A program made the position numbers and the translations under genes. Positions 17,178 to 26,052 of a DNA stretch of 36,637 nucleotides are shown here, one piece after another. The number at the start of each line of letters is the position of its first letter. Within the stretch, counting starts at the first letter, position 1. Source of the stretch: Rhodospirillaceae bacterium (GTDB lineage Bacteria > Pseudomonadota > Alphaproteobacteria > Rhodospirillales > Rhodospirillaceae); NCBI GenBank assembly GCA_020852595.1, contig JADZAK010000122.1, positions 1 through 36,637 of the forward strand, in the 5' to 3' direction. The notes beneath the pieces are model-generated. The model was given only the letters and a program-made list of their open reading frames with translations. It was not told where the DNA came from and searched no databases.

Positions 17178-18587
17178 ATGAAACGTTTGAGGACTACGAT
17201 AACCGCAATGGTGTGGGCCGTGTTCGCGCTCACATTGTCCGCGCCGGCGATGCCGGCCGCGTTCGCGCAAGACGCCGCTCCGGCGACCGAAGCCGCCGCG
17301 GAAGCTCCGGCCGCGCAAGCGGCGCCGGCCGCCGCGGAAGCCCCGGCCGCCGAAGCGCCCGCCGGCCCGTCCTTCGACACCGGCGACACCGCGTGGATGC
17401 TCATCTCTACGGCGCTGGTCCTGCTCATGACCATCCCAGGCCTCGCGCTCTTCTACGGCGGCATGGTCCGCAAGAAGAACGTGCTGGCGACGGTGATGCA
17501 GAGCTTCGCCATCACCTGTCTCATCACGGTTCTGTGGATGATCGCGGGTTATAGCCTCGCTCTCACCGAAGGCTCCTCGCTGATCGGGGGCACGAGCCGC
17601 TTGTTCCTCGCCGGCATGGGTCTGGACAGCGTGCATCCGCTGGCCGCCACCATTCCGGAATCGGTCTTCATGACCTTCCAGATGACCTTCGCCATCATCA
17701 CCCCGGCGCTCGTCTGCGGCGCCGTGGCCGACCGCATGAAGTTCTCCGCGCTGATGATCTTCACCGCCGCGTGGAGCCTGCTCGTGTACGTGCCGATCGC
17801 GCACTGGGTGTGGGGCGGCGGCTTCCTCGGCACCGCGGGCGTGCTCGACTACGCCGGCGGCACGGTCGTGCACATCAACGCGGGCGTGGCCGGTCTCGTC
17901 GCCGCGCTTATGCTCGGCAAGCGCATCGGTTACGGCACCGAACCGCTTCCGCCGCATAACCTCGTCCTGTCCGTCATCGGCGCCTCGCTCCTGTGGGTCG
18001 GCTGGTTCGGCTTCAACGCCGGCTCCGCCGCCGGCGCCGGCGTGAACGCGGGCATGGCCATGGCCGTCACGCAGATCGCCGCCGCCGCGGCGGGTATTGC
18101 GTGGATGCTCATCGACTGGGCGTTCAAGGGCAAACCGAGCGTGCTCGGCATCATCTCGGGCGCCGTCGGCGGCCTCGTCGCCATCACGCCGGCCGCGGGC
18201 TTCGTCGACCCGATGGGCGCGCTCATCATCGGCCTGGTGGCCGGTGTCGGCTGCTACATCGGCGCCACCTCGCTCAAACACGCGCTCGGCTACGACGACA
18301 GACTGGACGCCTTCGGCGTTCACGGCGTCGGCGGCGTCATCGGCGCGGTCCTGACCGGTGTCTTCGCCCGCGAAGCCATCAGCCCGGTCGAGGCTCACGG
18401 CCTGATCGAAGGCAACGCCGGCCAGGTTGTCACGCAGCTCTACGGCGTCGGCGTGACGATCGTTTACTGCGCCATCGCGACCGCAATCATTCTCAAGGTC
18501 GTCGATCTCATCGTCGGCCTGCGCGTCGAGAAGGATGAAGAGCGCGAAGGGTTGGATATCGTCCTCCACGGCGAGGTCGTGAACTAA
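17178..18587 (+). CDS. amtB: Ammonium transporter
   Basis: Amt/MEP/Rh channel of the inner membrane, 469 aa. It has a signal peptide (1-30), an unusual Ala/Pro/Glu-rich linker (about 31-64) and then eleven transmembrane helices. The signature DYAGGTVVHINAGVAGL and the pore histidines (H232 and H382, matching E. coli AmtB H168/H318) are present. The long Ala/Pro periplasmic linker is seen in several alphaproteobacterial AmtB proteins. Located between the porin and glnK, it should be co-expressed with them from the sigma-54 promoter under nitrogen limitation. Confidence 0.96.
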   Translation: MKRLRTTITAMVWAVFALTLSAPAMPAAFAQDAAPATEAAAEAPAAQAAPAAAEAPAAEAPAGPSFDTGDTAWMLISTALVLLMTIPGLALFYGGMVRKKNVLATVMQSFAITCLITVLWMIAGYSLALTEGSSLIGGTSRLFLAGMGLDSVHPLAATIPESVFMTFQMTFAIITPALVCGAVADRMKFSALMIFTAAWSLLVYVPIAHWVWGGGFLGTAGVLDYAGGTVVHINAGVAGLVAALMLGKRIGYGTEPLPPHNLVLSVIGASLLWVGWFGFNAGSAAGAGVNAGMAMAVTQIAAAAAGIAWMLIDWAFKGKPSVLGIISGAVGGLVAITPAAGFVDPMGALIIGLVAGVGCYIGATSLKHALGYDDRLDAFGVHGVGGVIGAVLTGVFAREAISPVEAHGLIEGNAGQVVTQLYGVGVTIVYCAIATAIILKVVDLIVGLRVEKDEEREGLDIVLHGEVVN

Positions 18588-18618
18588 CCCCTAGGGGAAG
18601 TGGGGACGCGCTCGACAG

Positions 18619-18656
18619 AGTTCGCCACATCGACGTCAAACGCGGTGTGGCGAACT
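18619..18656 (+). other. Intra-operon hairpin between amtB and glnK
   Basis: AGTTCGCCACA (18619-18629) pairs perfectly with TGTGGCGAACT (18646-18656), loop of 16 nt, in the 125-bp gap between amtB and glnK. No U-run follows. It may be a processing or stability element that sets the amtB:glnK ratio; a protein-binding palindrome is the alternative. A short palindrome CCCCTAGGGG sits just after the amtB stop. Confidence 0.6.
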
Positions 18657-18685
18657 TCCCCCCTCTCGATCCCCGTCCCGCGTGA

Positions 18686-19051
<366 letters not shown>

Positions 19052-19080
19052 GCCGGATCGCCATTTCGTAGAGTTTTCGT

Positions 19081-19143
19081 AGGTCCCCCCAGGGACCTCA
19101 CCTCAAGCCGGCCAGGGACCTCCCCCCTGCGCCGGCTTTTTTT
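19081..19143 (+). terminator. Terminator of the porin-amtB-glnK operon
   Basis: Two hairpins in tandem: AGGTCCC/GGGACCT at 19081-19098, then AAGCCGGC (19105-19112) paired with GCCGGCTT (19131-19138) plus an inner CAGG/CCTG stem, followed by a run of T. The second is a strong Rho-independent terminator. Confidence 0.85.
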
Positions 19144-19158
19144 GTTTTGTTTCTTATG

Positions 19159-19187
19159 GTCATCCTGGGGACATGCCCCAGGGTGAC
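19159..19187. repeat. REP-like hairpin (family A)
   Basis: GTCATCCTGGGG, loop ACATG, CCCCAGGGTGAC with one mismatch, between the glnK terminator and the end of the convergent amidase gene. It may terminate the amidase transcript. Confidence 0.6.
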
Positions 19188-19199
19188 GAAAAAACAGTC

Positions 19200-20570
19200 C
19201 TACGCCGGCGCCCCGGTCACCACGCCCGCCGCCTTCATGAAGGCGCTCGCCACGGGCGCCATCCTTGCTTCGGTGAACATCGGTCCCACCAGTTGCACCC
19301 CGAACGGCAGGCCGCGCTTGTTGATGCCCGCCGGCACCGCGAAGGCCGCCAGGTCGAGGATGTTTCCGAACCCGGTGTAGAAGCTGAACTTCCACGGCAG
19401 CGCGATGGGATCGGCTTCCACCTCCGCCGCGGTCGATTGAATGGGCGATGTCGGCGCCAGCAGGAAATCCGCCCCGGCGAAGAGGCCCGCCACTTCACGT
19501 TTGAGGGCTTCCAGCTTGTGCTGGCCCGCGAACACTTCCGTCGCCTTGCGGTCCTTGTTGCCGAGGATCAGCTTGACGACGTTGGGATGGCACTCGGCTT
19601 CATGCGCTTCGATGAACGCGCCCAGGTCCACCACGCGCTCGGCGATGAAGCCCGCGCCGTACAGAAGCGCGCCGCCGTCGCGGAACGGGGTGAAGTCGAT
19701 CTCGATCTTCTTGCCGCCGATGCGTTCCATGGTGGCCACGGCGTCCGCGAACATCTGCGCGTTCTCGGTGTCGCCGAAGAACTCGAGGTCCGCCGCCTTG
19801 GGCACGGCGAACGTGAAACCGCCCGCGCGCGCCGGGATCGACACGCGCACGCGCGAATAGATATCGGCCGGATCCATCTCGGCCAAGGCATCGAGGACTT
19901 CCATGGCGTCTTCGACGGTATGAGCCATCGGCGAAACGCAGTCGATGCTGCGATTGCAGGGCACCACGCCGGCGCAGGAGATGATCCCGCGCGTCGGTTT
20001 CAAACCGACGATGTTGTTGAAGGCCGCCGGGATCCGTCCCGAGCCGGCCGTGTCGCTGCCGAGCGCGAAGGGCACGATGCCCGCGCCGACCACGACCGCC
20101 GAGCCCGAGCTTGAACCGCCGGACACATAATCGCGCCCGAACACCGAGCGCGGCGTTCCATAAGGCGAGCGCAGACCGGCGGTGCCGGTCGCGAACTGGT
20201 CCATGTTGGTCTTGCCGACGATCACCGCGCCCGCGGCTTCCAGGCGGCGCACCGCGAAGGCGGTTTCCTTGGGACGATAGGCGTAGGCGGGACAAGCCGC
20301 CGTCGTCTCATATCCGGCGAGGTCCATATTGTCCTTGATGGCGCAAGGCATGCCGAACAGCGGCATCTTCGCGCGCGCGGCCGCGTCCAGGCTGTCCAGC
20401 GCCTTCACGCGCGCGGCCAAGGCGTCCGCCGGGATGCGCGTGATCCACACGCCGCTCTGCTGCGTGTCGCCGTCGGCGCGGCGCACGGCCTCCTGAACCA
20501 CGTCGGCGACGCGCGCGCCGGCGGCATAGGCGGCGCGAATCTCGGGCAGCGTGAAACGCAGATTTTTCAT
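19200..20570 (-). CDS. Allophanate-hydrolase-like amidase
   Basis: Amidase-signature enzyme of 456 aa. The Ser-cisSer-Lys triad is visible: K79 (AIKDN), S153 (GGSSSGSA) and S177 (DTAGSGR). The stretch SDTAGSGR..PAAFNNIVGLKPTRG and the RSIDC motif are closest to allophanate hydrolase (AtzF/DUR1,2 type), which splits allophanate to ammonia and CO2. AtzF-type enzymes carry an extra C-terminal domain of about 120-150 aa that is missing here, and no urea carboxylase gene is nearby. Other amide substrates are possible. ATG at 20570 starts the domain cleanly; an extension to 20648 looks non-coding. Placement next to amtB-glnK supports a nitrogen-scavenging role. Confidence 0.8.
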   Translation of the reverse strand: MKNLRFTLPEIRAAYAAGARVADVVQEAVRRADGDTQQSGVWITRIPADALAARVKALDSLDAAARAKMPLFGMPCAIKDNMDLAGYETTAACPAYAYRPKETAFAVRRLEAAGAVIVGKTNMDQFATGTAGLRSPYGTPRSVFGRDYVSGGSSSGSAVVVGAGIVPFALGSDTAGSGRIPAAFNNIVGLKPTRGIISCAGVVPCNRSIDCVSPMAHTVEDAMEVLDALAEMDPADIYSRVRVSIPARAGGFTFAVPKAADLEFFGDTENAQMFADAVATMERIGGKKIEIDFTPFRDGGALLYGAGFIAERVVDLGAFIEAHEAECHPNVVKLILGNKDRKATEVFAGQHKLEALKREVAGLFAGADFLLAPTSPIQSTAAEVEADPIALPWKFSFYTGFGNILDLAAFAVPAGINKRGLPFGVQLVGPMFTEARMAPVASAFMKAAGVVTGAPA

Positions 20571-20706
20571 CGGACCGGGACCTCGTGGAGACCTTGTAAG
20601 CGCTTTCCCGGCGATCGGAGGCGCCGGGATTTTCCTTGTGCAGTGCACACTTGGCGGAGAGAGGCAGCGTAAGTAGTCCGATTTTCCGCGTCAATTCCGC
20701 GCGCTT

Positions 20707-20721
20707 GTAAGTTCAACTTAC
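20707..20721. promoter_or_regulatory. Operator-like palindrome upstream of pckG
   Basis: GTAAGTT-C-AACTTAC, a perfect 15-bp inverted repeat 117 bp before the pckG start and 137 bp from the amidase start, in the divergent control region. Too short for a hairpin of interest, so more likely a dimeric repressor or activator site. The binding factor cannot be named. The rest of the 267-bp gap shows nothing definite. Confidence 0.5.
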
Positions 20722-20837
20722 GATGCCGCGCGGTTTATCCACAGATGAACGGGAATTTACCGAAACACCCTCTTGCGCTTGGGGGGCTCGGATGCAAAGA
20801 ACTGCCCAATACATCGATGTTTTTTGAAGGGACGACG

Positions 20838-22661
20838 GTGAATAAGGACGTACGTGTGGCCACCAGCAACACCAAATTGAACGAGCTGGTGAATAAGATG
20901 GCGACCCTGTGCAAACCGGATCGCATCCACTGGTGTGACGGCTCGCAGGAAGAATACGACGCGCTGTGCGAGCAGATGGTCAAGGGGGGAACGTTCACCC
21001 GCCTCAACGAACAAAAGCGCCCCAACTCCTATCTCTGCCGCTCGCACCCGGGCGACGTGGCGCGCGTCGAACACCGCACCTTCATCTGCACGAAGGACAA
21101 GGACGACGCCGGTCCGACCAACAACTGGGCGGACCCGGCCGAGATGCGCGAAACCCTCAAGGGGCTTTTCGACGGCTGCATGCGCGGGCGCACCATGTAC
21201 GTGATCCCGTTCTCCATGGGTCCCTTGGGCTCCGACATCGCCCACATCGGCATCCAGATCACCGACTCCGCTTATGCCGTCGCGAACATGCGCATCATGA
21301 CCCGCATGGGCAAAAAGGTGCTCGACGTTCTCGGCGACGGCGACTTCGTGCCGTGCGTGCACTCCGTCGGCGCGCCGCTCGAGCCCGGCCAGAAGGACGT
21401 CGCGTGGCCGTGCAACGACAACAAGTACATCGTGCACTTCCCCGATAGCCACGAGATCTGGTCGTTCGGGTCCGGCTACGGCGGCAACGCCCTGCTCGGC
21501 AAGAAGTGCTTCGCGCTCCGCATCGCCTCCGTCATGGCGAAGGAAGAAGGCTGGCTCGCCGAGCACATGCTCATCGTCGGCCTGGAATCGCCCAAGGGCG
21601 AGAAGACCTACGTCGGCGCCGCCTTCCCGTCCGCCTGCGGCAAGACCAACCTCGCCATGATCATCCCGCCCCAGGGCTTCGAAGGCTGGAAAGCCTGGAC
21701 CGTGGGCGACGACATCGCGTGGATCAAGCCGGCGGCCGACGGCACCTTGCGCGCCATCAACCCGGAAGCGGGTTATTTCGGCGTCGCGCCGGGCACCTCC
21801 GACAAGACCAACCCGAACGCGATGAAGCTCGTCGCGCGCGATTGCATCTTCACCAACGTCGCCCTCACGGACGATGGCGATGTGTGGTGGGAAGGCATGA
21901 CCGACGAAGCCCCCGCGCACCTCATCGACTGGCAGGGCAAGGATTGGACGCCGGGTTGCGGCCGTCCCGCCGCCCACCCGAACGCGCGCTTCACCGCGCC
22001 GGCCGTCCTCTGCCCGATCCTCGATCCGGCGTGGGACGACCCGAAGGGCGTGCCCATCGGCGCCTTCGTGTTCGGCGGGCGCATGAGCCACACCTTCCCG
22101 CTGGTGTTCCAGTCCTTCAACTGGGATCACGGCGTGTACCTCGCCGCCACCATGGGCTCCGAAGCCACCGCCGCCGCCGAGAACCAGGCCGCCGTGCGCC
22201 GCGATCCGATGGCGATGCTGCCGTTCTGCGGCTACAACATGGCCGACTACTTCTCGCACTGGCTCGCGATCGGCCAGAAGGTGAAGAACCCGCCCGCGAT
22301 CTTCCGCGTGAACTGGTTCCGCAAAGACGAGAACGGCAAGTTCATGTGGCCCGGCTACGGCCAGAACATGCGCGCCCTCGCCTGGGTGGTCGACCGCGTC
22401 CATGGACGCGGTGACGCGGTGGAAAGCCCGTTCGGCTTCATGCCGCGCTATCAGGACCTGAAGTGGGACGGCCTCGCGTTCGATCAGGCGAAGTTCAAGA
22501 GCCTCATGCAGATCGACCGTACGGCTGCACTGCGCGAGATCGACGACCAGAAGAGCCTGTTCGACCGCTTTGGCCCGCGTACCCCCGCCGTGCTCCTCAA
22601 GCAGCAGGGCGAAGTCCGCAAACGCGTCGAAAGCGCCGCCGAAATCTGGAACGCCGCGTAA
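20838..22661 (+). CDS. pckG: Phosphoenolpyruvate carboxykinase (GTP)
   Basis: Converts oxaloacetate and GTP to PEP, GDP and CO2, the entry to gluconeogenesis. It is the GTP-dependent family: kinase P-loop FPSACGKTN (263-271, with the reactive cysteine C267), plus [20 protein letters not shown] and RVNWFRK segments; about 607 aa is typical. GTG at 20838 follows GAAGGGA and begins where homology starts; ATG codons at 20745 and 20817 are alternatives. Many Alphaproteobacteria use the unrelated ATP-type PckA, so the GTP form is worth noting. A strong terminator follows at once. Confidence 0.93.
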   Translation: MNKDVRVATSNTKLNELVNKMATLCKPDRIHWCDGSQEEYDALCEQMVKGGTFTRLNEQKRPNSYLCRSHPGDVARVEHRTFICTKDKDDAGPTNNWADPAEMRETLKGLFDGCMRGRTMYVIPFSMGPLGSDIAHIGIQITDSAYAVANMRIMTRMGKKVLDVLGDGDFVPCVHSVGAPLEPGQKDVAWPCNDNKYIVHFPDSHEIWSFGSGYGGNALLGKKCFALRIASVMAKEEGWLAEHMLIVGLESPKGEKTYVGAAFPSACGKTNLAMIIPPQGFEGWKAWTVGDDIAWIKPAADGTLRAINPEAGYFGVAPGTSDKTNPNAMKLVARDCIFTNVALTDDGDVWWEGMTDEAPAHLIDWQGKDWTPGCGRPAAHPNARFTAPAVLCPILDPAWDDPKGVPIGAFVFGGRMSHTFPLVFQSFNWDHGVYLAATMGSEATAAAENQAAVRRDPMAMLPFCGYNMADYFSHWLAIGQKVKNPPAIFRVNWFRKDENGKFMWPGYGQNMRALAWVVDRVHGRGDAVESPFGFMPRYQDLKWDGLAFDQAKFKSLMQIDRTAALREIDDQKSLFDRFGPRTPAVLLKQQGEVRKRVESAAEIWNAA

Positions 22662-22683
22662 GCGTTCCGGAAGATCGAGAAAC

Positions 22684-22716
22684 AAAAAGGCCCGGAGCAA
22701 AACTCCGGGCCTTTTT
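22684..22716. terminator. Bidirectional Rho-independent terminator
   Basis: AAAAAGGCCCGGAG (22684-22697), loop CAAAA, CTCCGGGCCTTTTT (22703-22716): a perfect 14-bp stem with A and T flanks, able to stop both pckG and the convergent DUF2939 gene. Confidence 0.92.
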
Positions 22717-22728
22717 CTTTGTCCGCGG

Positions 22729-23241
22729 CTACTCCGCCGCTTGGGGCGCCGGCAGCCTGACTCCCGTCAAACGCCATTTCAAACCCTGGCGGCTGAGGAC
22801 CAGCTTGGCGTCCTGGCTGCCGGTTTGCGTCACGACCGCGCGGTCCAGTCCTTCATAGGAGACATGGGCATCCTTGAGCACATTGTCCTTGCTCAGCGCT
22901 TCATCCGCGCCCTTCGCGGAGGTCATCATCGCAAGGCCCGCCGGGGTCACGACTTTATCGACCATCACTTCGACCATTTTGCTCGCGAACAACTGGCCCA
23001 TGGCGGCCATTTCCGGATCGCCGCCGGCGCGCTCCGCCATCCTTGCCGTCATGACCTCGGCGATCTGCTCTTTCATGCTCTCGCGGAAGGCGGGAAAATC
23101 GATGTGCTCGGCCAGCGCGGCTTCATCTTGGGCGATGACCCCTTCCCGGATACCGTTCAGCGCCAGATGCGGTCCGGCCGCGGCGTAACCGGCCACCAGC
23201 AGCGCGACAACCGCGCCAACAGCGATAAGGATCTTCTTCAT
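22729..23241 (-). CDS. DUF2939 family membrane-anchored protein
   Basis: 170 aa with an N-terminal hydrophobic segment (about 4-21, signal anchor or signal peptide) followed by GPHLALNGIREGVIAQDEAALAEHIDFPAFRESMKEQI, cut here into the typical DUF2939 pattern of a short helical repeat after a membrane anchor. The function of the family is unknown. It lies 108 bp after the cytochrome c gene on the same strand, but a terminator sits between them, so it probably has its own promoter. Confidence 0.75.
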   Translation of the reverse strand: MKKILIAVGAVVALLVAGYAAAGPHLALNGIREGVIAQDEAALAEHIDFPAFRESMKEQIAEVMTARMAERAGGDPEMAAMGQLFASKMVEVMVDKVVTPAGLAMMTSAKGADEALSKDNVLKDAHVSYEGLDRAVVTQTGSQDAKLVLSRQGLKWRLTGVRLPAPQAAE

Positions 23242-23288
23242 AACGTCCCCAGAATTCAGGTGGGTCAGGATAGCAGCCTTCGAGAATC

Positions 23289-23318
23289 AAAAAAGGCGCG
23301 GTGAGTGTTCACCGCGCC
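23289..23318 (-). terminator. Terminator of the cytochrome c gene
   Basis: On the minus strand GGCGCGGTGA, loop of four, TCACCGCGCC, then TTTTTT. Perfect 10-bp stem, 32 bp beyond the cytochrome c stop codon. Confidence 0.88.
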
Positions 23319-23349
23319 CTTCGCCTTCCGCGTGGGTGCGGAAGAAACC

Positions 23350-23724
23350 CTAGTCTTTGGTCGATTCCAGAACGTAGGCGACGATGTTCGCGCGGATTTG
23401 CGGGTTCGGCACGCCGACGAACGGCATTTTGGTGCCCTTCACGTATTCCTGCGGCTTCACGAGGTACTTCATCAGTTCCTCTTCGCTCCAGGTGATGCCG
23501 GCGTTTTTCATGGCGGCGGAATAGGCGTAGTTCGCCGCATTGGTGCCGGACTTCTTGCCGATCAGGCCGTGCAGGTTCGGGCCGATCTTGTTCGGGCCGC
23601 CCTTTTCGACCGTGTGGCAGGCGCCGCACGGCGCGAACTGCTTCTTCCCCGCCACCGAGTCCCCCGCGGCATGAGCCGCCCCCGGCGCCAGCAGCAACGA
23701 CGCCAAAATCAGTGCCTTACGCAT
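23350..23724 (-). CDS. Class I c-type cytochrome (cytochrome c2-like)
   Basis: Periplasmic electron carrier of 124 aa. Signal peptide 1-19 (AAHAA), haem-binding CGACH (C33, C36, H37) and the sixth ligand M100 in KGTKMPFVG. The segment GPNKIGPNLHGLIGKKSG and the C-terminal helix (PQIRANIVAYVLESTKD) are typical of mitochondrial-like cytochrome c / c2. Its partner is likely the bc1 complex and a terminal oxidase. Monocistronic, with its own terminator. Confidence 0.93.
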   Translation of the reverse strand: MRKALILASLLLAPGAAHAAGDSVAGKKQFAPCGACHTVEKGGPNKIGPNLHGLIGKKSGTNAANYAYSAAMKNAGITWSEEELMKYLVKPQEYVKGTKMPFVGVPNPQIRANIVAYVLESTKD

Positions 23725-23867
23725 TTCCGTTCCCTTTGCCTGTAATCAGCCCCAACGGCCCCTTGTCGGCCCTTGGCCCGCCGAATATCGCGGAATACCC
23801 TGGTCGGGCAAGGCCTCTCTTGTCCCCCATCAAGCCTCTGAAAAGTGGCGGTTTTTTGAAGGGGGTC

Positions 23868-23893
23868 AGAACAAACCGGCGTGAATGCACGTT
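23868..23893 (+). promoter_or_regulatory. EcfG-type promoter candidate for the ferritin-like gene
   Basis: AGAAC (23868-23872), 17 bp, CGTT (23890-23893): one mismatch to GGAAC-N16/17-CGTT. The -10 element ends 36 nt before ATG 23930, the same distance as at several other sites in the island. The rest of the 205-bp gap shows nothing else definite. Confidence 0.5.
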
Positions 23894-23929
23894 CAAGACG
23901 CAATCCCCCACTTGTGAAAGGCTCGAAAA

Positions 23930-24225
23930 ATGGCCAGCGACCGTCTCCATGCCCCGCGCGAACGCCTGCGCAAGGAAACCATCCATATGCACCAAGCCAT
24001 CGCCTCGCTGATGGAGGAACTGGAAGCCGTGGACTGGTACGGGCAGCGCGCCGACGACTGCGACGACGCGGCCCTGAAGGCGGTGCTGCTCCACAACATG
24101 CGCGAGGAAATCGAACACGCCGCCATGGCCCTCGAATGGATCCGGCGCAACAGCCGGGACTTCGACAAGGAACTGAAAGCGTATCTGTTCTCCGAAGGCG
24201 ACATCGTCGCCAAGGAGCATGAGCA

Positions 24226-24229
<4 letters not shown>
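23930..24229 (+). CDS. Ferritin-like protein of the encapsulated-ferritin (EncFtn) family
   Basis: A 99-aa two-helix iron-handling protein. It shows the EncFtn core MEELEAVDWYGQR and HNMREEIEHAAMALEWIRR. By alignment from memory with Rhodospirillum rubrum EncFtn, the ferroxidase ligands E32, E62 and H65 correspond to E30, E60 and H63 here, with E29 and E32 as entry-site acids. Known members oxidise Fe(II) in an annular decamer and are loaded into encapsulin shells through a C-terminal peptide. That peptide is absent here (the chain ends AKEHEH) and no encapsulin gene is in the window, so it may work unencapsulated or with a distant shell. It overlaps the convergent greB stop by 4 bp and has a candidate stress promoter. 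Confidence 0.85.
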
Positions 24230-24795
<566 letters not shown>

Positions 24796-24838
24796 TATGC
24801 GGTCCTGCCGCACATCGGAGCTGGGCGGCGTGGGGTGG

Positions 24839-25237
24839 CTATTTCCGGCCGTTGGCCATGGCGATGCCGGCGATCACCGCCGACAACAGCGCGGTGCCCT
24901 TGTGCTTCACGAACATGTCTTTCAGCTCGGCCACGGTTTCGTCGCCGGCGTCGGGATGAAGCTGCGCGGCCTTCTGCGGATGCAAGGTCGCGCGCGCGAC
25001 CAGAGCGAAAAGTCCGCTGAGCGCCGCCAGCAGGATCCCCATGCTGAGCGCCGCCGCATCGGCGCCGATGCGCGGAATCAGAAAGAGCCACAACGCGGCG
25101 ACGAGCGCGGCGCCCGCGCCGATTCCGCAGGCGGCGGCCAGGACAAGCCACTTCGCCGCGCCGGACACGCGGCTGACGCGCTGCGCCAACCGCATCTCGG
25201 CGAGCATCATCAAGACCGTCTTGACGAGCTTGTCCAT
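24839..25237 (-). CDS. YqjE-like membrane protein (putative phage-holin superfamily III)
   Basis: 132 aa with two transmembrane helices (about 29-53 and 61-82) after a short amphipathic N-terminus, and a third weaker hydrophobic stretch at the C-terminus. The pattern fits Phage_holin_3_6/YqjE proteins, which are paired with YqjD/DUF883 proteins in many Proteobacteria and respond to stress. It lies 19 bp after the DUF883 gene, hence one operon. Its molecular role is unknown; there is no sign of a prophage here. Confidence 0.65.
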   Translation of the reverse strand: MDKLVKTVLMMLAEMRLAQRVSRVSGAAKWLVLAAACGIGAGAALVAALWLFLIPRIGADAAALSMGILLAALSGLFALVARATLHPQKAAQLHPDAGDETVAELKDMFVKHKGTALLSAVIAGIAMANGRK

Positions 25238-25256
25238 GGATCCGCTCTTCTCGCGT

Positions 25257-25577
25257 CTATTTGCGAAAAAACAGCTTCGAGATCACGAAGCCGGCGGCAA
25301 AAGCCATCAGGAGGCTCGCGACCGGCTGGTCATCGAGCTGCTTTTCCATCGCGACCATGGTCTTGCGGCCGCGCTTCTGCATGTCCTTGTACAGGTCGGC
25401 GGCGTCCTCGGTGAGGTCGTCGGCCATGTCGCGCGCGCTGTCGAGCGCGTCGTCGAGGTTCAGCTTCTTCACATGCGCGATGGCCTTGGCGACGTCCTTC
25501 TTGAGGGCGGCCAAGTCATCGATGATCGCTTCGATGTCGGCGCCGCTGACGTTCTCGAGTTTCTTGCGCAGATCCAT
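25257..25577 (-). CDS. DUF883 (ElaB/YqjD-like) membrane-anchored protein
   Basis: 106 aa: a long charged helical N-terminal part (DLRKKLENVSGADIEAIIDD.., KDVAKAIAHVKKLN..) and a C-terminal hydrophobic anchor (VASLLMAFAAGFVISKLFF). E. coli YqjD/ElaB are inner-membrane anchored and bind ribosomes in stationary phase; that role is only suggested here. ATG at 25577 is used, as upstream codons (25628) look non-coding and contain a promoter candidate. First gene of a two-gene operon with the YqjE-like gene. Confidence 0.75.
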   Translation of the reverse strand: MDLRKKLENVSGADIEAIIDDLAALKKDVAKAIAHVKKLNLDDALDSARDMADDLTEDAADLYKDMQKRGRKTMVAMEKQLDDQPVASLLMAFAAGFVISKLFFRK

Positions 25578-25616
25578 GGGTGGTCCCTTCCCGCTTACGG
25601 TTATCGACGAGAGGCG

Positions 25617-25642
25617 AATGCCCAACACGTAAAAATTGTTCC
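25617..25642 (-). promoter_or_regulatory. EcfG-type promoter candidate for the DUF883 operon
   Basis: Minus strand: GGAAC (25642-25638), 17 bp, CATT (25620-25617). The -35 is perfect, the -10 differs at one base. The -10 ends 39 nt before the DUF883 start codon. Confidence 0.45.
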
Positions 25643-25689
25643 GCTTTTCACGGATCGCAGGCCTATCGGCGGCCGGCCCTTCTTACGGT

Positions 25690-25716
25690 TTGCAAATCTC
25701 CCGGTTGCAAATCTCC
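25690..25716. repeat. Direct 12-bp repeat upstream of the DUF3309 gene
   Basis: TTGCAAATCTCC occurs twice (25690-25701 and 25705-25716), 15 bp apart start to start, just upstream of the promoter candidate at 25733. The spacing is about one and a half helical turns. It could be a tandem activator site or a slippage product. Confidence 0.45.
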
Positions 25717-25732
25717 AATGTGCGCCGCGACC

Positions 25733-25757
25733 GCAACTCTTGGGGTGGGCAACCGTT
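25733..25757 (+). promoter_or_regulatory. EcfG-type promoter candidate for the DUF3309 gene
   Basis: GCAAC (25733-25737), 16 bp, CGTT (25754-25757). One mismatch in the -35. The same GCAAC-N16-CGTT form precedes the orphan receiver gene at 32962-32986. The -10 ends 36 nt before ATG 25794. Confidence 0.5.
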
Positions 25758-25793
25758 GGAAGGAGCGGCGAGCTTCGTAAAAAGGAAAGAACC

Positions 25794-25949
25794 ATGCTCA
25801 GCACGATCCTGCTTATTCTGCTCATCGCCCTTCTGATCGGCGCGTTGCCCAGCTGGCCCTACAGCCGGTCGTGGGGTTACTACCCCAGCGGTGCATTCTC
25901 CATAGTACTCATCATCGTCGTGGTCTTGCTACTTTCCGGGCGCATCTAA
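25794..25949 (+). CDS. DUF3309 small membrane protein
   Basis: 51 aa: a leucine/isoleucine-rich N-terminal helix, the central motif PSWPYSRSWGYYPSG typical of DUF3309, and a second hydrophobic helix ending SGRI. A Shine-Dalgarno AAAGGAAAG precedes the ATG. Short proteins of this family are common in Alpha- and Betaproteobacteria, often near stress genes, with no known function. Confidence 0.8.
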   Translation: MLSTILLILLIALLIGALPSWPYSRSWGYYPSGAFSIVLIIVVVLLLSGRI

Positions 25950-25974
25950 CAACCAATTCCCCTAACCAAACGTA

Positions 25975-26010
25975 AAATGCCGCGGAGAAACCTCGCTCCG
26001 CGGCATTTCC
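25975..26010. terminator. Bidirectional terminator between DUF3309 and sodB
   Basis: AAATGCCGCGGAG (25975-25987), 8-nt loop, CTCCGCGGCATTT (25996-26008): perfect 13-bp stem with A/T flanks serving both convergent genes. Confidence 0.85.
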
Positions 26011-26052
26011 TTTGTGGCCACGGCATCGGCCACGACTACATATTGATTTTTG

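Noticed and set aside
24839-25577. Prophage remnant suggested by a holin-like protein
   Set aside because: The YqjE/YqjD-type pair is chromosomal and widespread; no other phage genes, integrase or att sites are present.
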